Assembly: GCA_947497245.1 (NCBI GenBank)
Contig: CANMFO010000001.1
Span: 682,001 to 746,000 of the forward strand
Origin: an uncultured Flavobacteriaceae bacterium
Lineage (GTDB): Bacteria > Bacteroidota > Bacteroidia > Flavobacteriales > Flavobacteriaceae
DNA length: 64,000 nucleotides
Direction: 5' to 3'
Part shown: positions 1 through 9,750 of the stretch, in pieces
How the letters are laid out: the number at the start of each line of letters is the position of its first letter
Position numbering within the stretch: the stretch's first letter is position 1
Program-made: the position numbers and the translations under genes
Notes under the pieces: model-generated
Told to the model about the DNA's origin: nothing
The model's database searches: none
Seen by the model: the letters and a program-made list of their open reading frames with translations, nothing else

Positions 1-1
1 C

Positions 2-2032
2 TTGGTGCCACTGGGGTCCGATTTGTTGGGGTATAGCTGGAACGATATCAAAATTACCCTTGCCAACTCCGGTGGAATCGCCATGTCGTTCTACTTGTTA
101 CTTGGGATAGCGGCCATTATCGGCCTGTTTTTCGGGCTTTATAGGGTCACCTCCAAATTCTACCACAGAATCAGTAGGATGTACCCTTTTACGATCGTCC
201 TTTTTAGTTTGTTCGTAGCCACCCTTTTTACCGACGGAAAACCCATCAACCAAAACAAAACGCAGTATTTGGCCCTGAACCTCTACGAGACTTCCACAGA
301 AGATAATTCCTATATGGCCGACGTGGAATACCCCTTGGTCAAACGACCTGAAATGACCGATGTTTTGGGCGAATATTTTGAATTGAAGGAAGAGAAGCCC
401 AATATCGTTTTCATTATGGTCGAGGGACTTGGAAGGGATTTTGTGGGTGAAGGCGCGGAATATGAAGGATTTACCCCTTTTCTCGACTCCCTTACCACCA
501 AGTCGCTCTACTGGGAGAACTGTTTGAGCAATACGGGAAGGACCTTTGGGGTGATTCCATCATTGCTGGGTTCCCTGCCCTTCGGAAAGAGCGGTTTTAT
601 GGAGTTGGAAAAATACCCGAACAAGCTCACCCTGTTCAGCATCCTCAAGAACAACGGGTACCACACTTCCTTTTATCAGGGGACCAATAGCTCTTTTGAC
701 AATGTGGACAAATTTCTGCTCAGTGAAAATCTCGATTTTGTGCTGGACAAGTCCGGCTTTGGCAACAAGTATAAACAACAGGAAGAAGACGCAGCGGGAT
801 CCTCCTGGGGATACCCCGATAAGGAGCTCTTTAAAAAGAGCATGAGCCTCCCCCGGGATGGGGAACAGCCCAGGATGGAAGTCTATATGACCATTAGCAC
901 GCATGAGCCCTTCATCCCGCCCATGCAGGACTACTATGAAAAAAAGGTGGAAGAACTGGTCTCCAAACGGGGCTATGGTTCCAAGCTCCAAAAGGTGATC
1001 GAGCAAAACGACAATGTTTTTGCCACGCTTTTATATACCGATGATGCCCTGAAATGGGTTATGGAAGCGTATAAAAAACAACCCAACTACGACAATACCA
1101 TCTTTGTGATCACCGGCGACCACCGATTGATTCCCATACCGCAAAGGAACAACCTGAGTCGCTTCCACGTACCCTTGATCATGTACAGCCCGATGTTAAA
1201 AGGCAGTAGAAAGATGAGCGCACTGAACTCCCATTTCGATGTGACCCCTTCCATTTTGGCAATGTTGAACAATTCCTATGAACTCAAAATGCCCAAAAAG
1301 GTGGCTTGGATGGGGGGTGCCCTGGACATGGGGGAAGCTTTCGTGGCGAACAAGAACATCCCTTTGATGCGGAACAAAAACGAGCTCAAGGAATATATTA
1401 GTGGCGAGAAGTTGTACACCGACGGGGATGTCATGGAGATCGATGGGAACATGGATCTGGGAGCTTCCTTTGGCGGGGGGGCAAAACTGAAGAAGAAGCT
1501 CGACAATTTCAAGGCCATGAACGCCTACGTGACCACCAATGACAAAATCATCCCGGACAGTCTCGCCATTTTCTCCATCCAGAAGGAAACATTTACCGAA
1601 AGTGAGATCATATGGATCAACAGTGTGTACAACGGGCAGGATTCGGACAAGGCCTACATGACCGCCAGGGACTTTGCCTTTAACAAGGAATTTGATAAGG
1701 CCCTGCTATTGTGCCGTTATATTTTGTCGGAAGTCCCGAGCCATATCGACACCAAGATACTCACCGGAAGGGTAACGGTGTGGAAGGGCGACTACGATAA
1801 GTCCATCGAAATATTGCTCTCCTGTATCAAAATGAACCCGAACTACGTCGATTCCTATGCTGCCCTTTTCGATGTCTACTTTTGGTCAGGAAGAAACAAA
1901 GAGGCCATGGAACTGATCGACCAGGTAGAACAGAACAGCTCGGGCGTCGATGAAATAAGGGACAAGATCGAAAGGGCAAAGCGGGAATACCAAAAGGGCA
2001 AGACGGTAGCCTCCAACACCTCCCAAAATTGA
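2..2032 (+). CDS. LTA synthase-like sulfatase-fold membrane protein with C-terminal TPR region (5' partial)
   Basis: The gene begins before the window: the frame is open from base 2 and there is no convincing start. The visible part has hydrophobic helices near residues 25-50 and 60-80, then an alkaline-phosphatase/sulfatase-fold domain (about 130-450) of the LTA synthase or phosphoglycerol transferase type. Landmarks are NIVFIMVEGLG (first metal-binding segment), GRTFG (candidate nucleophilic Thr) and TGDHR (late metal ligands). Residues about 555-670 read as TPR-like helices, an unusual addition to this family. The family moves phosphoglycerol or phosphoethanolamine-like groups onto envelope glycans; the substrate here is unknown. 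The stop overlaps the next ATG by one base (TGATG), so the two genes are probably translated together. Confidence 0.8.
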   Translation: MVPLGSDLLGYSWNDIKITLANSGGIAMSFYLLLGIAAIIGLFFGLYRVTSKFYHRISRMYPFTIVLFSLFVATLFTDGKPINQNKTQYLALNLYETSTEDNSYMADVEYPLVKRPEMTDVLGEYFELKEEKPNIVFIMVEGLGRDFVGEGAEYEGFTPFLDSLTTKSLYWENCLSNTGRTFGVIPSLLGSLPFGKSGFMELEKYPNKLTLFSILKNNGYHTSFYQGTNSSFDNVDKFLLSENLDFVLDKSGFGNKYKQQEEDAAGSSWGYPDKELFKKSMSLPRDGEQPRMEVYMTISTHEPFIPPMQDYYEKKVEELVSKRGYGSKLQKVIEQNDNVFATLLYTDDALKWVMEAYKKQPNYDNTIFVITGDHRLIPIPQRNNLSRFHVPLIMYSPMLKGSRKMSALNSHFDVTPSILAMLNNSYELKMPKKVAWMGGALDMGEAFVANKNIPLMRNKNELKEYISGEKLYTDGDVMEIDGNMDLGASFGGGAKLKKKLDNFKAMNAYVTTNDKIIPDSLAIFSIQKETFTESEIIWINSVYNGQDSDKAYMTARDFAFNKEFDKALLLCRYILSEVPSHIDTKILTGRVTVWKGDYDKSIEILLSCIKMNPNYVDSYAALFDVYFWSGRNKEAMELIDQVEQNSSGVDEIRDKIERAKREYQKGKTVASNTSQN

Positions 2033-3366
2033 TGAATTTGCGAAATCGAGCATACACGACCCTTTTTCTGAGCCTGTTCTTTTTGTGGGGATCCGCCCAG
2101 GACGTCGCCTTTAGCGACCCGCTTGTGGCCAAGTACTACAAGGCCCGGACTTTTGCCTTTGAGGGCAATCTTAAGGCCGCAAGGGACATTCTTGAAAAGA
2201 TGGATACCACGGGTCCAAAAGGACTCGAACCAGCCGCGCTATTGGCCCGGATATATTGTTGGGAGGGCAATCACGGGGAAGCGCGCAAGAGATTCAACAG
2301 GATCACTTCCATGGAGCGCCACAATGTCGATGTATGGATCAATGCCATAAAGAACGAACTGTATGCCAAAAACGATGCCACAGCCCTGGGATTGGCCAAC
2401 AAGGCCCTGTTTTACCTACAGGGAAACAAGGAATTAGAGCGCCTCCGAACGTTGGCGACCCGGAACGTGGAAAGTAAGATCTATCCCGAGCTGGGCCCCA
2501 ATGTGGGGATAGTCGCCCCCAAGCGTGCCAAACGGAAGCCCAAAGCGGTCGTTGGCACCGCTACGGAAGCGGCCGAAACGAAAACCGGGCCAAAGACGAA
2601 CGAAGCGGAGAGGGAAAAGGATGGGAAGAAGGTTTTGAACAACCGGATCGGCATCCGAAACTCCTTTACGATATTCGACGCGGTCTACGACCCTATGATC
2701 TATTCCAGTATTTCTTACCGAAGACAGACCCTGGCGGGCAGTATTATTCCAAGGATCAACTACAGCAACCGCCTGGGCAAAAATGGGGTTCAGTACGATC
2801 TGGATTTTTATCCCAAGTTCTCCAAAACGTTCTATGCCTATATCAATTATGGGTATTCGAACGCTTCCATTTACCCCGATCACAAAATAGGGGGGGACCT
2901 CTATGCCAATTTGCCCTGGGCGATGGAATTCTCTGCTGGCATGCGGTATATTAAGTTCGATACCAAGAACGTTACGGTGATTACCAATTCTTTGGGACAC
3001 TATAGGGGCAACTATTACTTCTCCCTAAGATCCTATATTACCCCCCAGCCCAATAACCTGACCCGGATATCGGGAAATCTTTTGATACGAAAGTACTTCA
3101 GGGATGGCGAAAACTTTCTTGGCCTGAATGTGGGCATGGGCTACTCCCCGGAATTGAGACAGCTGAGGGATGGAGACGAGTTATTGGCAGAAACCCTACT
3201 GTACATCGAATCCCAGCGGATGAGCCTACAGTATCAGTTTACGCCAAAAAAAAGTCCCAATATCTATGTGGCAAACCTAGGGGTTGCCCGGCAGGAACTG
3301 TCCTTTGATACGGGAAATTTCTTTTGGGCCGTTTCCGCCGGGATTACCTATCATGTCAAGTTCTGA
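2032..3366 (+). CDS. YaiO-family outer membrane beta-barrel protein with N-terminal TPRs
   Basis: The ATG at 2032 shares its A with the upstream TGA. A signal peptide (LFLSLFFLWGSAQ) is followed by TPR-like helices to about residue 150, a charged linker rich in Lys, Glu and Thr (about 165-205), and a C-terminal half of alternating aromatic strands ending in Phe (YHVKF), as expected for an outer-membrane barrel. This matches the YaiO family. Coupling to a sulfatase-fold transferase suggests a role in exporting or decorating a surface glycan, which is inference. No extra gene is seen in the 225 bases after it. Confidence 0.78.
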   Translation: MNLRNRAYTTLFLSLFFLWGSAQDVAFSDPLVAKYYKARTFAFEGNLKAARDILEKMDTTGPKGLEPAALLARIYCWEGNHGEARKRFNRITSMERHNVDVWINAIKNELYAKNDATALGLANKALFYLQGNKELERLRTLATRNVESKIYPELGPNVGIVAPKRAKRKPKAVVGTATEAAETKTGPKTNEAEREKDGKKVLNNRIGIRNSFTIFDAVYDPMIYSSISYRRQTLAGSIIPRINYSNRLGKNGVQYDLDFYPKFSKTFYAYINYGYSNASIYPDHKIGGDLYANLPWAMEFSAGMRYIKFDTKNVTVITNSLGHYRGNYYFSLRSYITPQPNNLTRISGNLLIRKYFRDGENFLGLNVGMGYSPELRQLRDGDELLAETLLYIESQRMSLQYQFTPKKSPNIYVANLGVARQELSFDTGNFFWAVSAGITYHVKF

Positions 3367-3484
3367 TTATTGGGAAATGTCGATAAGATCGATGAACGGC
3401 ACGGGCCTGTCACGGGCCGGATGCAGTTTAAACCTGATGATCGGCCACTTTCACAACAAAAAATATCCCATACACCACAATTTA

Positions 3485-3515
3485 TTGGTTTTAACACACG
3501 TTATTAATATGTTTA
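3485..3515 (+). promoter_or_regulatory. Bacteroidota-type promoter for the short peptide pair
   Basis: TTG at 3485-3487, a 20-base spacer, and TATGTTTA at 3508-3515 (7 of 8 to TAnnTTTG). Transcription would start near 3521, about 70 bases before the first short gene. Confidence 0.45.
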
Positions 3516-3591
3516 TATCGTAGTAATTAGAACCCAGATCTATTTCAATCGGAACCCAAATCTGAATCATTAACCTAAACCAACGAGCCAC

Positions 3592-3690
3592 ATGTTATAC
3601 GATACCTACGGGGAGGAATACTTGAACTTTCTCCAAGATCTCAACGAAATCTTAAGCCTGAACGAATTGGTGGAACTGGACTATATGTAG
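3592..3690 (+). CDS. 32-residue acidic peptide, first of a tandem paralogous pair
   Basis: ATG to TAG encodes 32 residues. The middle reads YLNFLQDLNEIL and the peptide ends in LDYM. The next small gene, 38 bases downstream, has YLNFIEDLNEIL at the matching position and also ends in L-[D/N]-Y-x. Two adjacent frames of the same length with a conserved core, both starting with ATG, a promoter in front and a strong terminator behind argue that both are real. The peptide is acidic, with no Cys, no signal peptide and no obvious double-glycine leader; a short amphipathic helix is likely. I do not recognise a family. No Shine-Dalgarno is visible, which is normal for this phylum. Confidence 0.62.
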   Translation: MLYDTYGEEYLNFLQDLNEILSLNELVELDYM

Positions 3691-3728
3691 TTCTGCCCCT
3701 TATCTCAAATCAATAAAACCTACCTATT

Positions 3729-3830
3729 ATGGCAAATCAAAATCCGGATAATGCTGCGTATTTGAATTTCATCGAAGATTTGAACGAAATTCTGAACGAT
3801 TATGAAATCAACAAACTGAACTATTCGTAG
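3729..3830 (+). CDS. 33-residue acidic peptide, second of a tandem paralogous pair
   Basis: ATG to TAG encodes 33 residues with an Asn-rich start and the core YLNFIEDLNEIL, ending LNYS. About 14 of the roughly 31 alignable positions equal those of the preceding gene and several more are conservative (L/I, Q/E, D/N). The nucleotide sequences have diverged more than the protein core, so the pair is an old duplication kept for its protein. It lies 21 bases before a terminator hairpin, so the two probably form a short two-peptide transcript. Function unknown. Confidence 0.62.
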   Translation: MANQNPDNAAYLNFIEDLNEILNDYEINKLNYS

Positions 3831-3851
3831 TTCGTCGAAGTTGAGTTGTCG

Positions 3852-3883
3852 AAAAAGGGCCGTTGTTCACAACGGCCCTTTTT
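3852..3883. terminator. Bidirectional rho-independent terminator
   Basis: A perfect inverted repeat, AAAAAGGGCCGTTGT at 3852-3866 and its complement at 3869-3883, with A-runs and T-runs on the outer sides. It serves the peptide pair from the left and the sigma-factor gene from the right. Confidence 0.85.
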
Positions 3884-3898
3884 CGTTCTTGTCCTAGC

Positions 3899-4762
3899 TC
3901 AGCCCAAGTAGGTCTTCAGCATCTTGCTCCGCGAATTATGGCGCAATTTCCTGATCGCTTTTTCCCGGATCTGTCGTACCCTTTCACGGGTGAGATCAAA
4001 GGTCAGCCCAATTTCCGCCAATGTCATGGATTGTTGGTCACCGATTCCATAGTAGAGTTTTACAACGTCCGCCTCCCTTGGGGAGAGCGTTTCCAGGGCC
4101 CTGTTGATTTCCGTGTTCAGCGACTGTTGCATTAAAATGGTGTCCGGTTTTGGCGATTCCCCCGCACGCAGCACGTCGTAAAGGTTAGAATCCTCGCCTT
4201 CCCGCAATGGGGCGTCCATGGAGACGTGCCTTCCAGAGTTTTTAAGGGACTGCCGCACTTCGTTCACCGTCATTTCCAGCTCTTGGGCAATCTCTTCGGC
4301 CGAGGGGGGCCTTTCATGTGCTTGCTCCAAATAGGAAAAGGTTTTTTTAATTTTATTGATAGAACCAATTTTGTTCAGGGGCAGCCGCACCACGCGGGAC
4401 TGTTCCGCAAGGGCCTGGAGAATGGACTGCCTGATCCACCAAACGGCATAGGAGATAAACTTAAAGCCCCTGGTTTCATCAAAGCGCTTAGCGGCTTTCA
4501 CAAGGCCCACATTGCCTTCGTTGATCAAATCGGGTAGGGTGAGACCTTGGTTTTGGTATTGCTTGGCCACCGAAACCACAAAACGAAGGTTGGCAGTGGT
4601 CAACTTTTCCAGTGCAGCTTGGTTCCCATCCCTTATTTTTTGTGCCAACTCCACTTCTTCCCCCGCCGTGATCAAGTCTATTTTGCTGATATCCTGCAAG
4701 TATTTGTCCAACGATTTTGATTCCCTGTTGGTTACCTGCTTGATAATCTTTAGTTGCCTCAT
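3899..4762 (-). CDS. rpoD: Primary sigma-70 factor RpoD/SigA
   Basis: At 287 residues it is the short form of the housekeeping sigma factor typical of Bacteroidota, lacking a long region 1.1. Region 1.2 starts with [16 protein letters not shown]; region 2 holds the core-binding and -10 recognition helices ([18 protein letters not shown], then [13 protein letters not shown]); region 3 follows near 160-210; region 4 ends with the helix-turn-helix [18 protein letters not shown]. It would recognise the TAnnTTTG-type promoters noted elsewhere in this window. It stands alone, with a strong terminator behind it. Confidence 0.95.
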   Translation of the reverse strand: MRQLKIIKQVTNRESKSLDKYLQDISKIDLITAGEEVELAQKIRDGNQAALEKLTTANLRFVVSVAKQYQNQGLTLPDLINEGNVGLVKAAKRFDETRGFKFISYAVWWIRQSILQALAEQSRVVRLPLNKIGSINKIKKTFSYLEQAHERPPSAEEIAQELEMTVNEVRQSLKNSGRHVSMDAPLREGEDSNLYDVLRAGESPKPDTILMQQSLNTEINRALETLSPREADVVKLYYGIGDQQSMTLAEIGLTFDLTRERVRQIREKAIRKLRHNSRSKMLKTYLG

Positions 4763-5083
4763 ATATGTTTATTTGATTTTGATATTATACAAGTTCTCAT
4801 GATACATTTTTATTGGCTCTTATCCAAGGGAATTAAGGTATTATTATACATAATTTATGAGATATCCCACATTTATCCATCAGATTGCTCCGATATAGGT
4901 AATATTCGTTCGGCTTGTCTTATTTTTGGGGCATGTGATCCTTTACGGATTGCCGTAAACCCTGGGTTTCCACGTGCCGTAGGCCTCCGCGTACCGCCCT
5001 GGATTGAAGGAATTTTGATGTACTATGATACCCTCCGATAAGAAATTAAACCCGCGGGTCTTGTCGCATACAAAAATGACCCT
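4763..5083. other. Intergenic region between divergent rpoD and DUF6155
   Basis: An AT-rich stretch upstream of rpoD. I see no clear TAnnTTTG promoter on either strand, no open frame with coding character and no strong hairpin. Confidence 0.4.
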
Positions 5084-5593
5084 ATGAGCAAAAGGCTTTT
5101 GACAAAATACCTGTCCGATCTGAAAAAAGCAGAACTGGAGGAGCAGTTGATGGATTTGTACCTGCGTTTTCCAGTGGTCAAGGAATACTACGATTTTGTA
5201 TTCAACCCCAAAGAGGACAAATTGTTGCAGGAGGCCAAGATCAAGATCTCGAACGAGTATTTTCCTCTTAGGCGAAAACGCCCCAAAGCAAGGCGATCGG
5301 TGGCCCAGAAGTATATTAAGCACTTTGCGAAACTGGGGGTGGAACCCCATGTGGTGGGCGATCTTATGTTCTTTAATTTGGAAATTGCCCAAACTTATGA
5401 AACCAATAGAAACTTACCGGACGCCTTCTATAAAAGCATGCTCAGGTCGTTTACCGAGGCCGTCCAGTATGTATCGATAAATGGACTGCTGCCCGATTTC
5501 AAGAACCGGATAGTGACATATTACACAACGACCCAGGCCCGAAATTGGCTTTTTGGGGAGGAGTTCAATAGGGCACTTGATATGTTGGATTGA
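5084..5593 (+). CDS. DUF6155 family protein
   Basis: A 169-residue soluble protein beginning MSKRLLTKYLSDLKKAELEE, with the segment YYDFVFNPKEDKLLQEAKIK that I associate with the DUF6155 family of Bacteroidota. It is mostly helical, with a basic patch (RRKRPKARRS) near residue 65 and no signal peptide or membrane helix. The function is unknown. It is followed after 69 bases by the dehydrogenase gene on the same strand. Confidence 0.6.
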   Translation: MSKRLLTKYLSDLKKAELEEQLMDLYLRFPVVKEYYDFVFNPKEDKLLQEAKIKISNEYFPLRRKRPKARRSVAQKYIKHFAKLGVEPHVVGDLMFFNLEIAQTYETNRNLPDAFYKSMLRSFTEAVQYVSINGLLPDFKNRIVTYYTTTQARNWLFGEEFNRALDMLD

Positions 5594-5662
5594 TATCAGG
5601 GGAAGGGAACCGCCACCCCATTTGGCCTAAGTTCTTTTATTTGAACCTTAACTTGACATAAA

Positions 5663-6592
5663 ATGAGTATAGTCATTGTAAGACAAGATGATAAAATTGA
5701 CATATGGAAGCAAGCATTGCAAAAAGAAGCACCCGATGTCCCCATTTACGGATATTTGGAGGAACATCCTCGGGACGCTATCGATATGGCCCTGGTATGG
5801 AAGCACCCCAGGGGCAGTCTAAAACCGTACCCGAACTTAAAGTGCATTGCTTCTTCCGGGGCCGGGGTGGATTTTATCTTCGAGGATGACACCGCTCCAA
5901 CACAACTGCCGATCACCAGGGTAGTAGATCCCTATCTGGCCAGTGATATGTCGGAACACGTCATCGGAGTCATTTTTGCCTATCTGAAGCACCTCAACCA
6001 ATATAAGATCGACCAGCACAATAGGGTATGGAGGCCGTTGGCCTACCATAGGATCTCGGACTTTAAGGTAGGGATACTGGGGCTTGGTGCGCTTGGAGGG
6101 CTCCTGGCCGATGATCTGGTCCGTTTTGGGTTCAGGGTGCAGGGATGGTCCCGATCCAAAAAAGAAATAGACCAGGTAGAAAGTTTTTCCGGGCGGGTCG
6201 ATCTGCCCCGTTTTCTTTCCTCCACCGAAATACTGGTGTGCCTCCTGCCCTTGACGGAGGACACTAAGGAGATTTTGGACAAGGAACTGTTCGGGCAATT
6301 GCCAAAAGGGGCATATGTCATCAATGTGGCCCGGGGCGGTCACCTGGTAGATGCCGACCTGATGGAAATGTTGGACAATGACCACCTATCCGGCGCGGCC
6401 CTGGATGTGTTCCATATAGAGCCGTTACCAACGGAACATCCATTTTGGGCACACCCAAAAGTACACATCAGTCCGCATTATGCCAGTGTGTCGGACACGG
6501 ATTCCGTAGTGCCCCAAATCCTTGAGAACCACCAAAGACTATTGGCCGGAAGACCCTTAAAGAACCGGGTTTCCATAACAACGGGATATTGA
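5663..6592 (+). CDS. D-2-hydroxyacid dehydrogenase, glyoxylate/hydroxypyruvate reductase A type
   Basis: At 309 residues this matches the GhrA branch of NAD(P)-dependent D-2-hydroxyacid dehydrogenases, which reduce glyoxylate or hydroxypyruvate. The Rossmann motif is GILGLGALGG (about residue 138), the substrate Arg is in NVARGGHLVDADL, the acidic partner lies in the ALDVFHIEPLP segment, and the catalytic His is in ISPHYA near 273. The protein is cytosolic. The real substrate cannot be read from the sequence. Confidence 0.82.
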   Translation: MSIVIVRQDDKIDIWKQALQKEAPDVPIYGYLEEHPRDAIDMALVWKHPRGSLKPYPNLKCIASSGAGVDFIFEDDTAPTQLPITRVVDPYLASDMSEHVIGVIFAYLKHLNQYKIDQHNRVWRPLAYHRISDFKVGILGLGALGGLLADDLVRFGFRVQGWSRSKKEIDQVESFSGRVDLPRFLSSTEILVCLLPLTEDTKEILDKELFGQLPKGAYVINVARGGHLVDADLMEMLDNDHLSGAALDVFHIEPLPTEHPFWAHPKVHISPHYASVSDTDSVVPQILENHQRLLAGRPLKNRVSITTGY

Positions 6593-6640
6593 AAACACCG
6601 AAGGGCCGAATCGATGAAATTTGGATTTCCGCCCATATAT

Positions 6641-6671
6641 TTTCGGTAAGGACAAAAATCTATTAATTTTG
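6641..6671 (+). promoter_or_regulatory. Sigma-A promoter of the helicase gene
   Basis: TTTC at 6641 (imperfect -33) and an exact TAATTTTG (-7 consensus TAnnTTTG) at 6664-6671 with about 20 bases between. The predicted start near 6679 gives a leader of about 52 bases to the TTG start at 6731. Confidence 0.6.
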
Positions 6672-6730
6672 CAAAATTCGGGTGGCCTTGGGCGCACCTG
6701 ACAAAATGGAAATTAAAACGACCTGCTTAC

Positions 6731-8239
6731 TTGGAAATACAGAAAGACACTTCCGAAAAGACACTCTACGATTATCAGATCGAAGATCTGAATACGATTT
6801 TCAAGCATTTGGACGAACCGGGATCGGAGAACCTCCTGTACCAGCTTCCGACAGGCGGGGGCAAGACCGTGGTTTTTTCTGAAATTGCGAAAAGGTACAT
6901 CCAACGGAAAAAGAAAAAGGTCGTGGTGCTCACCCACCGCATTGAATTGAGCGTACAGACCTCAAAAATGCTCAGTGGTTTTGGCGTAAAGAACAAGATC
7001 ATCAACAGCGGTGTCAAGGAACTCCAGGACCAGGACGAGTTCATGTGCTTTGTGGCCATGGTCGAGACCCTGAACAACAGGTTGCAGGAGGAAAAGGTAG
7101 AGATCAAGAATATTGGCCTGGTGATCATCGACGAGGCGCACTACAATTCTTTCCGGAAGCTGTTCAAGTACTTTGAGGAATCGACCATTTTGGGGGTAAC
7201 GGCCACTCCCTTGAGCTCCAATATCAAACTTCCCATGAAGGACAATTACCAGAAGTTGATCATTGGGGAATCGATAAGTTCGCTTATCGAAAAGAAATTC
7301 TTGGCCAAGGCCAAAATGTTCAATTACGATGTTAGCCTTCAGAGTTTAAAACTGGGCATAAACGGCGATTACACAGTGAAGTCTTCCGATGAACTGTACA
7401 GCAACCAAAGCATGTTGGGCAAGTTGATGACTGCCTACAACGAAATTGCCAAGGGTACAAAGACCCTTATCTTCAACAACGGGATCAATACTTCCCGTTA
7501 CGTATATGAGACTTTCAAGAAAGCGGGATACAACATTCGCCACCTCGACAACAAGAATACCGCCTCGGAGAGAAGGGAAATTTTGGATTGGTTTTCAACG
7601 ACACCGGACGCGATCCTGACCTCGGTGAGCATCTTGACCACCGGTTTTGACGAACCTACGGTTCAGACGATCATATTGAACAGGGCGACCCGATCCCTGA
7701 CCTTATATTTTCAAATGATCGGGCGGGGGTCCCGGATCCTTCCCAAAAAAGATGATTTCACTGTCATAGATATGGGGAACAACGTAGCTCGATTCGGTAT
7801 GTGGGACGCTCCGGTGGACTGGCAGGAAATTTTCCATTTTCCAGACTTTTATTTGGAAAACATTAAGAACGATGAGGATATCGAGCGCGAATTCGTGTAC
7901 GAAATGCCCGCAGAGCTCAAGGTCAAGTTCAGCAAGTCCGGGGAAATCGAGTTCAACATTAAAGAGGAGTACAAAAAAATATTCGCCCAGGGCATCCGGT
8001 CCAAGGTGGTGCTCGAGCGCAGTATAGAACAGCACGCCCGTATATGCGTGGAGAATGCGGAGGATGTTTTTGACGCCCGTATCCTCGCCAAACAGTTGAA
8101 AGAGGAAATTGCCTATCGCGTACGGCAATATTCGTATTGCATCATGAACAACACCAAAAACTATAAGGAATGGCTCGAGGAAGATTATGAACGCCGGCTT
8201 CGCTCCAGTATTTCACAAAAGTTCGCTGCCAGAATGTAG
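6731..8239 (+). CDS. DEAH-box superfamily 2 helicase
   Basis: A 502-residue protein with a complete SF2 helicase core: Walker A LPTGGGKTVVF (about residue 39), DEAH in VIIDEAHYNSF, motif III GVTATPL, and motifs V/VI in TGFDEPTVQ and FQMIGRGSRI. This class of type I restriction-like/UvrB-like DEAH proteins unwinds or translocates on nucleic acid using ATP. The only in-frame start near the conserved N-terminus is a TTG at 6731; an ATG at 6706 is in another frame. No nuclease domain or restriction partner is adjacent, so a housekeeping repair or RNA role is as likely as a defence one. The last 150 residues carry no family signature I recognise. Confidence 0.82.
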   Translation: MEIQKDTSEKTLYDYQIEDLNTIFKHLDEPGSENLLYQLPTGGGKTVVFSEIAKRYIQRKKKKVVVLTHRIELSVQTSKMLSGFGVKNKIINSGVKELQDQDEFMCFVAMVETLNNRLQEEKVEIKNIGLVIIDEAHYNSFRKLFKYFEESTILGVTATPLSSNIKLPMKDNYQKLIIGESISSLIEKKFLAKAKMFNYDVSLQSLKLGINGDYTVKSSDELYSNQSMLGKLMTAYNEIAKGTKTLIFNNGINTSRYVYETFKKAGYNIRHLDNKNTASERREILDWFSTTPDAILTSVSILTTGFDEPTVQTIILNRATRSLTLYFQMIGRGSRILPKKDDFTVIDMGNNVARFGMWDAPVDWQEIFHFPDFYLENIKNDEDIEREFVYEMPAELKVKFSKSGEIEFNIKEEYKKIFAQGIRSKVVLERSIEQHARICVENAEDVFDARILAKQLKEEIAYRVRQYSYCIMNNTKNYKEWLEEDYERRLRSSISQKFAARM

Positions 8240-8431
8240 CTCGGAAACCATGTCCCAAATAGCAGATCAAACGGGGCCCCCGTGCATTTTGGGCGCAGAT
8301 CGGACAAAGGACTTCGATGTGGCTTTTGGACACACGCGATGTTTTTCGCAGTATTTCCCGTATAGTTTCGTAAATTTCTTTAAAGTTGTGAACAGGACCC
8401 GCCATTCCTTTCAGCACCCTTCGGATACTCC

Positions 8432-9691
8432 ATGAAACCACTACGATTGTTTATCATTGGTCTGACTTGGCCCGAACCCCGCGCCACAGCGGCGGGAAAG
8501 AGGATGCAGCAGCTGGTATCGTTCTTCTTGGAACAGGGCCACAAGATATACTTTGGCAGCACCGCCAATAAAACGGACCTTGGCATGGACCTGGAATCCT
8601 TGGGCGTGAGGACGGTGCCCATTGCCTTGAACGACTCGGGCTTCGATCCGTTTATCACCGCCTTGAACCCGAAGGTAGTGCTGTTCGACCGCTACCTTAC
8701 CGAGGAACAGTTTGGCTGGCGGGTAGCGGCCTGCGTTCCCGGGGCCCTTAGGATATTGGACACCGAGGACCTGCATTCGCTTCGAAATGCCAGGGAAAAG
8801 GCCTTTAAGGCGAACAAGCCTTTTACCAAGGCCATGTGGCTGCAGGACGACCTTACCAAAAGGGAAGTGGCCAGCATCTACCGCTGTGACCTGTCCTTGG
8901 TCATATCGACCTTCGAGGTACAGTTGCTAAGGAGCGAGACGCATATTAGTGAAGGCCAGATTTTACACCTTCCTTTTATGTTGGACCGAATTTCGGAGAA
9001 AAAAATGGGAAATTGGCCTTCCTTTGGGGAAAGGCGGCACTTTATGTTCATCGGCACGGGAAAGCACGCACCCAACATGGATGCGATCCTTTGGCTCAAA
9101 CAGGATATATGGCCCATGATCAGAAAATCGCTTCCCCAGGCAGAGATCCATATTTATGGTAGCTATCTGCCCGAGCGGGTACATCTACTTCACTGCCCTT
9201 CCGAGGGATTTTACGTGGACGGCTTTCTAAAAAACGTCCAAGAAGCCATGGAACGTACCAGAGTCTGCTTGGCGCCGCTGCGTTTCGGGGCCGGTATCAA
9301 GGGAAAACTGATCGATTCGATGGTCCACGGTATGCCCAGTGTCACCACGGCCATCGGTGCCGAGGGTACTCATGGCGGGCTTTCGTGGAACGGAAGCGTC
9401 GAAAACACTGCGGCCGGCCTTGCCGAAGCGGCCGTTGCCCTTTACACCGATCCCAAGGAGTGGGAAGCGGCCCAGAAAAATGGGATAAAGATCATAAACA
9501 CTTTATACCAAGCCACGGTTTTGGGCCAAAAATTAACCGATAAGATACAAACGATAACCCACGATCTGGAAGGGCACCGTTCGCAAAATTTCCTTGGGGC
9601 CATGCTTTTGCACCACACTATGGCCAGTACCAAGTACATGTCCAAATGGATTGAGGCCAAAAACGGCTTGGACAACAAAAAGAAGCAATGA
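8432..9691 (+). CDS. GT-B fold glycosyltransferase (family 4-like)
   Basis: A 419-residue cytosolic protein. The N-terminal half starts KPLRLFIIGLTWPEP and contains the acceptor-side Rossmann domain with a conserved GKRMQQL loop; the C-terminal half has the donor-binding features FIGTGKHAPNMDAI, FLAPLRFGAGIKGKLIDSM and MVHGMPSVTTAIGAEG, typical of GT4/GT1 retaining transferases. The tail (about 375-419) is extended and basic. It is isolated from other glycan genes here, so acceptor and donor are unknown. Confidence 0.75.
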   Translation: MKPLRLFIIGLTWPEPRATAAGKRMQQLVSFFLEQGHKIYFGSTANKTDLGMDLESLGVRTVPIALNDSGFDPFITALNPKVVLFDRYLTEEQFGWRVAACVPGALRILDTEDLHSLRNAREKAFKANKPFTKAMWLQDDLTKREVASIYRCDLSLVISTFEVQLLRSETHISEGQILHLPFMLDRISEKKMGNWPSFGERRHFMFIGTGKHAPNMDAILWLKQDIWPMIRKSLPQAEIHIYGSYLPERVHLLHCPSEGFYVDGFLKNVQEAMERTRVCLAPLRFGAGIKGKLIDSMVHGMPSVTTAIGAEGTHGGLSWNGSVENTAAGLAEAAVALYTDPKEWEAAQKNGIKIINTLYQATVLGQKLTDKIQTITHDLEGHRSQNFLGAMLLHHTMASTKYMSKWIEAKNGLDNKKKQ

Positions 9692-9750
9692 GCGCATAAC
9701 GGTTGATGACGAAATAGTATCTTTAGCGAAGCAATATTCAAAACAACACT

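Noticed and set aside
6731-8239. DEAH helicase as part of a restriction or defence island.
   Set aside because: No methylase, nuclease or other defence gene is nearby, and codon use matches its surroundings.
8187-8435. An 82-residue plus-strand frame between helicase and glycosyltransferase.
   Set aside because: It overlaps the end of the helicase in another frame, has poor composition and no matching start context.
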